Positions 1-5,014 of a stretch of 5,624 nt of DNA are shown here, piece after piece. The DNA lies in the NCBI GenBank assembly GCA_905214855.1, contig CAJMNU010000103.1:1-5624 (forward strand), read 5' to 3'. Numbering within the stretch: the first letter of the stretch is position 1; every line of letters begins with the position of its first letter. A program made the position numbers and the translations under genes. Origin of the DNA: an uncultured bacterium. Lineage in GTDB: Bacteria > Bacillota > Clostridia > Lachnospirales > Lachnospiraceae. The notes under the pieces were generated by a model that saw only the letters and a program-made list of their open reading frames with translations, was not told the DNA's origin and ran no database searches.

Positions 1-277
1 GGTACTGGGATCAAAAGAGCAACTCCCGGTTCCAACCAACATGGTCTTGGTCTTGCGATCAGGTTTTTGAGAAGAATATTTCCCACTAAAAATCCCAAAA
101 GCAACGATAACAGCATTCCCATTCCCATCTTCCGAGTGTTTTTTCTGCACAAAAACAGAACTCCCAACAAAATCCAGAACCAACCGCCATTCCCCAAAAA
201 CGTTACTGCTTTCATAGATCCAGCCATGGTTCTCTCCATTCCTGCAGCCAATGAAGAAACATGAACTCAAACTCCAC
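1..277 (-). pseudogene. PAP2-family membrane phosphatase, 5' part, frameshifted
   Basis: This is the beginning of a type 2 phosphatidic acid phosphatase (PAP2) family gene that runs off the left edge. A first frame opens with GTG at 277 behind a strong ribosome binding site and encodes about 20 residues (MEFEFMFLHWLQEWREPWLD) before TGA at 214-212. The remainder lies in another frame, open from 215 or earlier to the window edge (71 codons from 215). It includes the stretch FLGNGGWFWILLGVLFL, a second hydrophobic helix, and KNLIARPRP, which fits the family motif KxxxxxxRP (lysine and arginine of the phosphate site). The later PSGH and SRxxxxxH motifs would lie outside the window. The family dephosphorylates lipid phosphates, including undecaprenyl pyrophosphate, at the membrane; the substrate here is unknown. 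Both pieces resemble consecutive parts of one PAP2 N-terminus, which implies an indel near 215-222. PAP2 identity is fairly sure. The broken state could instead be a sequence error or internal initiation at 227. Confidence 0.68.
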
Positions 278-282
278 TCCAT

Positions 283-288
283 CACCTC
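283..288 (-). promoter_or_regulatory. Ribosome binding site of the PAP2 gene
   Basis: GAGGTG lies 5 nt before the GTG at 277 and is complementary to the 16S anti-Shine-Dalgarno end. It favours GTG 277 as the original start. An ATG at 282 also exists but sits almost on top of this site and in a frame without PAP2-like residues. Confidence 0.6.
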
Positions 289-354
289 TTATATTTTAGT
301 TTTTATTTTTAGTTTAATTTCCCACAATGTTCCCTGATTTATTCTATCATTCTG

Positions 355-783
355 TTATTCTACTCTCTGAGGCAGACAATCACGAAAGACTTTATCCATC
401 TCCAAATACTGCTTTTTCAGGGAAACTGGTCTTCCCTCTCTGGATAAGAAACAATGTCTGCTCTCACCCACACAGCGGAGCTCTCCGGTTTCTTTATCTG
501 TAATGGAATATTCAACAGTCATTTTAATCCCATTATACTCTTTTAAAATACAACGGATCTCCACTGTCTCCCCAAATCTGGTCATTGATTTATACTCACA
601 GTGCATGGAAAGAACCGGACTTATGATTCCGCAGTCTTCCATCAGCTTATACCCAAGTCCCATCTGCTCCATCATATCACAGCGTGCTTCCTCAAACCAC
701 CGAATGTAATTGGAATGGTGAATGATACCCATCTGATCGGTCTCATAATACTGTGTTTTATGTTCATACACTCTAAATTCCAT
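355..783 (-). CDS. Acyl-CoA thioesterase, YbgC/FadM-type hotdog fold (4HBT)
   Basis: The gene encodes a 142-residue cytoplasmic protein of the 4-hydroxybenzoyl-CoA thioesterase (4HBT) family, YbgC/FadM branch. These enzymes hydrolyse acyl-CoA thioesters to free acid and CoA, usually as dimers or tetramers of single hotdog domains. The signature is near the N-terminus: YYETDQMGIIHHSNYIRWFE (residues 12-31), with D16 as the expected catalytic aspartate and H22/H23 following. The length is normal for a single-domain member. I chose ATG 783 because AGGAG lies 8 nt before it. An in-frame GTG three codons upstream (792) has AGGA directly against it, so no usable spacing. The gene follows the HPr terminator and precedes the PAP2 gene by 77 nt. 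The substrate cannot be read from the sequence; in Clostridia these are often annotated only as acyl-CoA thioesterase. Family assignment is firm, physiological role open. Confidence 0.92.
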   Translation of the reverse strand: MEFRVYEHKTQYYETDQMGIIHHSNYIRWFEEARCDMMEQMGLGYKLMEDCGIISPVLSMHCEYKSMTRFGETVEIRCILKEYNGIKMTVEYSITDKETGELRCVGESRHCFLSREGRPVSLKKQYLEMDKVFRDCLPQRVE

Positions 784-791
784 ATATTCCA

Positions 792-796
792 CTCCT
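792..796 (-). promoter_or_regulatory. Ribosome binding site fixing the thioesterase start
   Basis: AGGAG with 8 nt spacing to ATG 783. It overlaps the alternative GTG at 792-790 by one base, so it supports ATG 783 and argues against GTG 792. Confidence 0.75.
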
Positions 797-797
797 A

Positions 798-820
798 TCT
801 GTCTCTATTTTGTCTGTCTC
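798..820 (-). repeat. Short direct repeat in the thioesterase leader
   Basis: GAGACAGA occurs twice (820-813 and 805-798), 15 bp apart start to start, between the HPr terminator and the thioesterase ribosome binding site. No clear sigma-A promoter is visible in this short gap. The repeat may be a protein-binding site or chance. Confidence 0.4.
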
Positions 821-833
821 AAATGCGCCATAA

Positions 834-863
834 AGAAAAACACTGCGGGCTTCTCACCCGCAG
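834..863 (-). terminator. Intrinsic terminator after the HPr gene
   Basis: A 7-bp GC-rich stem, CTGCGGG (863-857) pairing with CCCGCAG (849-843), encloses a 7-nt loop. The stem can be extended by G-U pairs and is followed by a T-rich run, TGTTTTTCTTT. It begins 9 nt after the HPr stop codon. The structure is textbook for a rho-independent terminator reading in the minus direction and separates HPr from the thioesterase gene. Confidence 0.93.
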
Positions 864-872
864 CATCCTTTT

Positions 873-1136
873 TTATTCTCCTAATCCACTTTCAATTGCC
901 TTGGAAACTGCTTCCATAGCCTCTGCCTCGTCTGGTCCGTCACAGATCAATGTGATGTCTGTTCCGCACTTGATTCCTGCAGCCATTACATTCAATACAC
1001 TTTTGGCAATGATCTTCTTTTCTCCACATTCAATGATGATATCAGATTTAAATTTCATTGCTGTCTGTGACAGCACTCCTGCTGGTCTTAAATGCAGTCC
1101 AGATGGATTTTTCACTGTTAAACTTTTTGTCAACAT
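873..1136 (-). CDS. ptsH: HPr family phosphocarrier protein
   Basis: An 87-residue HPr, the small cytoplasmic carrier that takes phosphate from PEP via Enzyme I and passes it to PTS sugar permeases. The active site reads NPSGLHLRPAG, placing the phosphorylated histidine exactly at residue 15 with R17 and P18 after it. The regulatory serine is at residue 46 in AKSVLNVMAAG, where Gram-positive HPr kinase/phosphorylase acts for CcpA-linked catabolite control. Having His15 excludes the Crh type, which lacks it. Residue 16 is Leu rather than the common Ala, and the segment after Ser46 differs from the classical MGVMSLG. I infer a clostridial HPr variant, and cannot exclude that a second HPr exists elsewhere in the genome. 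The ATG at 1136 follows AAGGAG by 10 nt; an upstream in-frame extension to 1229 would run through the promoter and is rejected. The gene has its own promoter and terminator. No Enzyme I gene (ptsI) is adjacent within the window. Confidence 0.92.
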   Translation of the reverse strand: MLTKSLTVKNPSGLHLRPAGVLSQTAMKFKSDIIIECGEKKIIAKSVLNVMAAGIKCGTDITLICDGPDEAEAMEAVSKAIESGLGE

Positions 1137-1146
1137 AAATATCCGT

Positions 1147-1152
1147 CTCCTT
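1147..1152 (-). promoter_or_regulatory. Ribosome binding site of the HPr gene
   Basis: AAGGAG, 10 nt before ATG 1136. It fixes the start that gives an HPr of standard length with His15 and Ser46 in register. Confidence 0.8.
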
Positions 1153-1170
1153 TTTCGTACATTTTCTTTA

Positions 1171-1189
1171 CAATACACGAATCGTATTG
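1171..1189 (-). repeat. Inverted repeat in the HPr leader, possible operator
   Basis: CAATAC and GTATTG form a perfect 6-bp inverted repeat around a 7-nt centre that itself contains a small CG-rich dyad. It begins only a few nucleotides after the predicted transcription start and lies upstream of the ribosome binding site, so it could be a repressor operator or an mRNA hairpin. It has no T-run and is not a terminator. It does not obviously match a CcpA cre site. Function is inferred from position only. Confidence 0.5.
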
Positions 1190-1200
1190 CTGTTATCTGA

Positions 1201-1229
1201 ATTTTATTACAAATCAGAACACATGTCAA
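1201..1229 (-). promoter_or_regulatory. Sigma-A type promoter of the HPr gene
   Basis: A perfect -35 box TTGACA (1229-1224) is separated by exactly 17 bp from TAAAAT (1206-1201), a 5/6 match to the -10 consensus. The predicted start is near 1194, giving a leader of about 58 nt. This is the strongest promoter visible in the window, in line with the high expression usually expected for HPr. It lies in the 138-bp gap after trkH. Confidence 0.85.
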
Positions 1230-1274
1230 GAGTAAAGCCTCACATGACTAAAGGCACGATTAAAGCAGTCCATA

Positions 1275-2735
1275 TCAGCGGAATACATTTTTATTCTTCT
1301 TCCAAGTTTCTCCTACAAACAACAGTAACATTGGGAAAATTTCCAATCTACCGGCAAGCATATCAAAAGACAGTATCACTTTGGATAAGATAGAAAATCC
1401 ACTAAAATTTGATGTTGGTCCTACCAGTTCCAGACCAGGTCCTATATTATTAAACGTTGCCGCAACTGCCGTAAAATTACTTACAAGATCTTTTCCTTCT
1501 ACAGAGAGCAACAGAACAGATCCCATAAAGATCATGGTATATGCAACCATGAACACATTCGTCATTCTCACCACTTCATGTTCCACGATCTTGCCATCCA
1601 TTTTTACTTTCTGGACACTTCTTGGATGTAAGAACTGATGCAGTTCTTTACGCACAGTCTTTGCTAAAATGATCAGACGGGATACTTTAATACCACCGCC
1701 GGTACTTCCCGCACATGCTCCCACAAACATTAAAATAACGAGAACTGTTCTTGATGTCTGTGGCCATAAATTAAAATCTGCTGTTGAGTATCCTGTTGTT
1801 GTGATGATAGATCCCACCTGAAATGCAGTCTGCTGTATTGCCTCTCCAAAATTATGGTAGATCCCTGCTCCCATAATATCCATACTGATAAGCAAAATTG
1901 CAACAGCAATAATAATCAGATAGCAGCGGACTTCCTCCATCTTAAATGCCTGTTTTGCCTTTTTTGCCAAGATCAAGAAATATACATTAAAGTTAATACC
2001 AAACAGAATCATAAAAATTGTAATGACAACCTGATGGTATATACTATATCCAGCCAAACTGTCATTTTTGATCCCAAAACCTCCTGTTCCTGCTGTTCCA
2101 AATGTCAAAGTCAACGCATCAAACAAAGGCATGCCCCCTAAAAGAAGCAATATGATCTGCAAAACAGTCATCGCAATATAGATCGTATACAAAATTTTAG
2201 CTGTTGACTTTGCAGTTGGAACGAGTCTGCTGACAGAAGGTCCCGGACTCTCTGCCTTCATCAGATTCATATAAGAACCGCCATCCATTGGCAGGATCGT
2301 CAACAGGAAGACTAAAACTCCCATACCACCAATCCAGTGTGTAAAACTTCTCCAGAACAGAATACACTTGGGAAGTATCTCCACATCAGCAAGTATGCTG
2401 GCTCCTGTTGTGGTAAAACCAGATACCGTCTCAAACCATGCATCTACTGGATTTTTTATAGAATCACTGATCACAAAAGGAATGCTTCCGACTGCACTCA
2501 TCACAATCCAGCTCAATGCCACAGAAACAAATCCCTCTTTTACATAAAACACCCGATTCTGTGGTTTTTTTCTCGTCAAATACATCCCTGCTGCCAGAGT
2601 CATCACGATCGTTACGGCAAATGCCCATCCCGCCTTTTCCTGGTAAATAAGAGCTACCAGACAGGAAGGGATCATAAAAAAGCCTTCCAGCTTCAATACC
2701 CATCCTAATGTGTAGGTAATCATTGAAGTATTCAT
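1275..2735 (-). CDS. trkH: Trk system potassium uptake protein TrkH
   Basis: The membrane subunit of a Trk K+ uptake system, 486 residues, the usual TrkH length. The protein is highly hydrophobic and shows the four pore-loop repeats of the superfamily, each with its filter glycine: FTTTGAS (about 107-113), TAGTGGF (214-220), TTTGYS (312-317) and NNIGPG (429-434). The segment AGSTGGGIKVSR (342-353) matches the conserved TrkH region in the third repeat, the part that forms the intramembrane gate loop in known structures. Four filters and ten or so membrane segments argue for an intact channel-like K+ transporter that is gated by TrkA on the cytoplasmic face. ATG 2735 was chosen because AGGATGG lies 6 nt upstream. 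A Met five codons in is a weaker alternative. It sits 40 nt after trkA and is probably co-transcribed. KtrB is the main alternative, but the length and the double-domain TrkA partner favour TrkH. Confidence 0.96.
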   Translation of the reverse strand: MNTSMITYTLGWVLKLEGFFMIPSCLVALIYQEKAGWAFAVTIVMTLAAGMYLTRKKPQNRVFYVKEGFVSVALSWIVMSAVGSIPFVISDSIKNPVDAWFETVSGFTTTGASILADVEILPKCILFWRSFTHWIGGMGVLVFLLTILPMDGGSYMNLMKAESPGPSVSRLVPTAKSTAKILYTIYIAMTVLQIILLLLGGMPLFDALTLTFGTAGTGGFGIKNDSLAGYSIYHQVVITIFMILFGINFNVYFLILAKKAKQAFKMEEVRCYLIIIAVAILLISMDIMGAGIYHNFGEAIQQTAFQVGSIITTTGYSTADFNLWPQTSRTVLVILMFVGACAGSTGGGIKVSRLIILAKTVRKELHQFLHPRSVQKVKMDGKIVEHEVVRMTNVFMVAYTMIFMGSVLLLSVEGKDLVSNFTAVAATFNNIGPGLELVGPTSNFSGFSILSKVILSFDMLAGRLEIFPMLLLFVGETWKKNKNVFR

Positions 2736-2745
2736 ATTTATCCAT

Positions 2746-2784
2746 CCTATTTTTTAGGCATCCCTATAATTTGCCCTATTTTTT
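2746..2784 (-). repeat. Direct repeat and small hairpin between trkA and trkH
   Basis: AAAAAATAGG occurs twice, 29 bp apart. The first copy (2784-2775) carries the last two lysine codons and TAG stop of trkA; the second (2755-2746) leads into the trkH ribosome binding site. Between them, TAGGGCA (2778-2772) can pair with TGCCTA (2760-2755) with one bulged G, a weak hairpin that buries the trkA stop. On the minus strand it is followed by A residues, not T, so it is not a terminator for this operon. Confidence 0.5.
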
Positions 2785-4134
2785 CAGAATATCCTGAATG
2801 TCATGCAGTCCTTGCTGTGTTGTTACAACAATTACAGTATCTCCAACTTTAATCTGGTCATGACCTCGTGGAATCAAAATTTTTCCTTTGCGGTTGATAC
2901 AGCCGATCAGCAGATTTTCTTTGATTTTAAGCTCCATCAACGTTTTTTCTGTTACTGGGCTTTCCTCTTGAATTGCAAATTCCAGCGCCTCTGCCTTATC
3001 TTCCAAAATTTTGTACAAAGTCTCCACATTACTTCCAATAGAGTTTTTCATAGCACGCACATACTGGAGAATATAATCCGCAGTAATATACTTTGGATAG
3101 ATCACACTTCCAAGATCCAGCTTTTCAATGATCTCATCAAATGCGATCCGATTAACTTTTGTTACTACTTTCGCCTTAGAATGCTCTTTGGCATACAGGG
3201 TAAGCATAATATTCTCTTCATCCATGTTGGTCAATGTGACAAAACCTTCTGTCTGTTCCAGCCCTTCCTCCATCAACAGTTTCTTATCTGTTCCATCTCC
3301 ATTGATGATCAATGCATCTGAGAGCTGTTCACAGAGGATATCACAGCGTTCTTTTTCTTTTTCAATGATAGAAACATCAATCTTCATATCCAGCAATTGC
3401 TTTGCAAGATAAAATGCAATCGTTCCACCCCCTACAATAATACAATTTTTGACCTGATTGGTCTTTAAACCAATTTTTCTAAAGAAAGCAGCGGCATTTT
3501 GTGGGGAAGCAATCAAAGAAACGGTATCTTCATTATGCAGCATAAAATCTCCATTTGGAATAAATACCTTTCCTTCACGTTCAATACCAACTACCAGAAT
3601 ATCACATTTCAGATTCTCTCTCATAGATGCCACAGTTGTATGATCCAGACTAAATTCAGGCAAAATCTTAAATTTCAGCAACTCCACTCTTCCTTTGGCA
3701 AATGTATCAATATGAATTGCAGATGGAAATCTCAAAAGTCTTGCAATCTCTGTCGCCGCAGCAAGCTCTGGGTTGATGATCATAGAAATCCCCAATCGAT
3801 CACGTATGAAATCGATCTCCTGACTATACACTGGGTTTCTGACACGGGCAATCGTATGACAATGACCTGTTTTTTTTGCGATCACACAGCAAAGCAAATT
3901 CAGCTCATCAGATTCTGTCACTGCGATCAAAATATCTGCATGTTCTACTCCTGCCTCCATCTGTGTGTTGATACTAGAACCATTGCCCAAAATTCTCAAT
4001 GCCTCAATATTTTCTGGTATTTCCTGTAATCTCTGTGCTGAATTATCCACCAAAACAAGATTGTGGTTTTCCATAAGCAGGCGTTCTGCCAGTGTCATAC
4101 CAACTTTACCACATCCAATAATGATAATGTCCAT
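2776..4134 (-). CDS. trkA: Trk system potassium transporter regulatory subunit TrkA
   Basis: A cytoplasmic, peripheral membrane protein of 452 residues that binds NAD(H)-type nucleotides and gates TrkH. It has the duplicated layout of TrkA: RCK-N 1 begins at residue 2 with the Rossmann motif GCGKVG (7-12) and acidic D30 at the end of the second strand. RCK-C 1 follows at about 140-215. RCK-N 2 begins near 230 with IIVGGGTIA and E258. RCK-C 2 is near 370-450, ending KVGDTVIVVTT. This doubled form differs from single-domain KtrA. ATG 4134 was chosen because the Rossmann strand starts there, as is usual for TrkA, and GGGAAAGGG lies upstream with 11 nt spacing. The open frame continues a further 29 codons into the end of queH, which is rejected. 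It lies 22 nt after queH and 40 nt before trkH, so it is likely the middle gene of one operon. No frame damage is visible. Confidence 0.96.
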   Translation of the reverse strand: MDIIIIGCGKVGMTLAERLLMENHNLVLVDNSAQRLQEIPENIEALRILGNGSSINTQMEAGVEHADILIAVTESDELNLLCCVIAKKTGHCHTIARVRNPVYSQEIDFIRDRLGISMIINPELAAATEIARLLRFPSAIHIDTFAKGRVELLKFKILPEFSLDHTTVASMRENLKCDILVVGIEREGKVFIPNGDFMLHNEDTVSLIASPQNAAAFFRKIGLKTNQVKNCIIVGGGTIAFYLAKQLLDMKIDVSIIEKEKERCDILCEQLSDALIINGDGTDKKLLMEEGLEQTEGFVTLTNMDEENIMLTLYAKEHSKAKVVTKVNRIAFDEIIEKLDLGSVIYPKYITADYILQYVRAMKNSIGSNVETLYKILEDKAEALEFAIQEESPVTEKTLMELKIKENLLIGCINRKGKILIPRGHDQIKVGDTVIVVTTQQGLHDIQDILKK

Positions 4135-4156
4135 TTTTTGATGATCCCTTTCCCTT

Positions 4157-4831
4157 TTATACGTCTGCGTTTTCTCTATGTGAAAAAACACATCCGCAAT
4201 AATTCTGGCGGTACAGTCCATACTCTGCTGACAATTCTACTGACCGCTTATATCCATTTTTCTTTTTAAAATCAGATGGCAGATAAGACATTTTCTGTTT
4301 TTCTGCCTCATTCTCCCCAATCTCATTCAAAACATCTGCCGGTTTCAGCGGACTGATACTTAAAGTGGTAGTCACATAATCAAATCCGCCCTCATACGCT
4401 ATTCTGGCAGCCTCTGCTAACCTGAGTCTAAAACAAACCTTACAGCGTTCCCCACCTTCTGGCTCCTGTTCCAGCCCTTTCACCGCATCAAAAAAATCCT
4501 GCGGCACATAACTTCCCTCAAAAAAACGAATGGGATATTTTGTCTGCATACTTTCGATCAGTCTTTTCTGTTCTTCTGCACGTGCTCTATATTCTTGTGG
4601 GGGGTAGATATTAGGATTGTAATAAAACACTGTAATCTTCATATAGGAAGAAAGATACTCCAGAACATAACTGCTGCAAGGTGCACAACAACTATGCAAA
4701 AGCAGTGTGGGCACTTCCCCCTTTGACTGCCACTCTTCTATCAAATGTTCCAGTTCTCTTTGAAAATTTCTTTGATTTTTATTCTTGCCTGATCTGTTCT
4801 CTTTGTGATTGTTGTTTTCATTCTCTGCCAT
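4157..4831 (-). CDS. queH: Epoxyqueuosine reductase QueH
   Basis: QueH (formerly DUF208) catalyses the last step of queuosine synthesis in tRNA, reducing epoxyqueuosine to queuosine at the wobble position of GUN-anticodon tRNAs. It replaces the unrelated B12-dependent QueG. The protein has 224 residues. After a charged, asparagine-rich tail of about 25 residues it shows LLLHSCCAPCSSY with C48, C49 and C52, then YYNPNIYPPQEY (70-81), then ERCKVCFRLRL with C130 and C133, and a C-terminal YCGC (211-214). The paired CC and CxxC cysteines are those expected to hold the 4Fe-4S cluster and nearby iron. I chose ATG 4831 over an in-frame GTG at 4852. AAAGGA lies 12 nt before the ATG, slightly long, whereas the GTG has no ribosome binding site. 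It is the first gene of the probable queH-trkA-trkH operon. No other queuosine genes are in the window. Confidence 0.94.
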   Translation of the reverse strand: MAENENNNHKENRSGKNKNQRNFQRELEHLIEEWQSKGEVPTLLLHSCCAPCSSYVLEYLSSYMKITVFYYNPNIYPPQEYRARAEEQKRLIESMQTKYPIRFFEGSYVPQDFFDAVKGLEQEPEGGERCKVCFRLRLAEAARIAYEGGFDYVTTTLSISPLKPADVLNEIGENEAEKQKMSYLPSDFKKKNGYKRSVELSAEYGLYRQNYCGCVFSHRENADV

Positions 4832-4843
4832 CTTGTATATTTT

Positions 4844-4849
4844 TCCTTT
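4844..4849 (-). promoter_or_regulatory. Ribosome binding site supporting queH start at 4831
   Basis: AAAGGA, 12 nt before ATG 4831. The alternative GTG 4852 lies just upstream of this site and has no purine-rich site of its own, so the shorter protein is preferred. Confidence 0.55.
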
Positions 4850-4879
4850 CACATGATGTTATGAGCAAAAAATCTTGAT

Positions 4880-4908
4880 CTTTTAAAATAAAGAGATACC
4901 CATTTCAA
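4880..4908 (-). promoter_or_regulatory. Probable promoter of the queH-trkA-trkH operon
   Basis: TTGAAA (4908-4903, 5/6 match to the -35 consensus) is separated by 17 bp from TAAAAG (4885-4880, 4/6 match to the -10). A start near 4873 would give a leader of about 42 nt. The -35 box overlaps the T-tract end of the rpoD terminator. Moderate confidence because the surroundings are AT-rich. No riboswitch fold of the preQ1 or c-di-AMP type fits in so short a leader. Confidence 0.5.
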
Positions 4909-4976
4909 AATAAAAACTGCCTATTTTTTCATACTGTGCATGGCAAAAAACCGTTGCACCTGAAAAAAACAGGCAG
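4907..4976 (-). terminator. Intrinsic terminator after rpoD, long nested hairpin
   Basis: CTGCCTG plus a T-run (4976-4963) can pair with an A-run plus TAGGCAG (4929-4917): six Watson-Crick pairs, a G-U, then six T-A pairs. Inside this stem a second inverted repeat, GTGCA (4959-4955) and TGCAC (4940-4936), closes a loop. TTTTTATTTT follows at once. It begins about 38 nt after the rpoD stop. The long, two-part stem is unusual but the T-tract position is right for termination in the minus direction. Confidence 0.8.
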
Positions 4977-5014
4977 CCCATATCTTTTTTGTTGGACTAT
5001 CTTCCTAGAGGAAA

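Noticed and set aside
67..264. Plus-strand open frame of 65 codons at the left edge
   Set aside because: It is antisense to the PAP2 reading frames, is low-complexity (Pro, Asn, Ile), and has no ribosome binding site. The minus strand explains this DNA.
601..1200. Long plus-strand open frame of 199 codons across the HPr and thioesterase genes
   Set aside because: It reads antisense through two well-identified genes and the terminator between them, and resembles no known family. It is a shadow of the minus-strand coding.
1137..1229. In-frame upstream extension of HPr by 31 residues
   Set aside because: It would place the start inside the -35/-10 promoter and put His15 and Ser46 out of register. 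AAGGAG serves the ATG at 1136.
1237..1255. Possible terminator after trkH (GCCT...AGGC)
   Set aside because: The stem is only 4-5 bp with an 11-nt or 9-nt loop and a poor T-tract (TTTACTC). It is too weak to call; trkH transcription may continue into the HPr leader.
2755..2784. Plus-strand terminator in the trkA-trkH gap (hairpin followed by a T-run)
   Set aside because: No plus-strand gene is present to terminate, and equal T-runs occur on both sides because of the direct repeat. It is likely a by-product of that repeat.
4135..4221. In-frame N-terminal extension of TrkA by 29 codons overlapping the end of queH
   Set aside because: TrkA proteins begin directly with the Rossmann strand, which starts at ATG 4134, and a purine-rich ribosome binding site precedes that ATG. 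The extension has charged, non-conserved sequence and would overlap queH.
4832..4880. Riboswitch (preQ1 or c-di-AMP type) before queH/trkA
   Set aside because: The leader after the predicted start is only about 42 nt, and no preQ1-I core, pseudoknot pairing or ydaO-like fold is visible.
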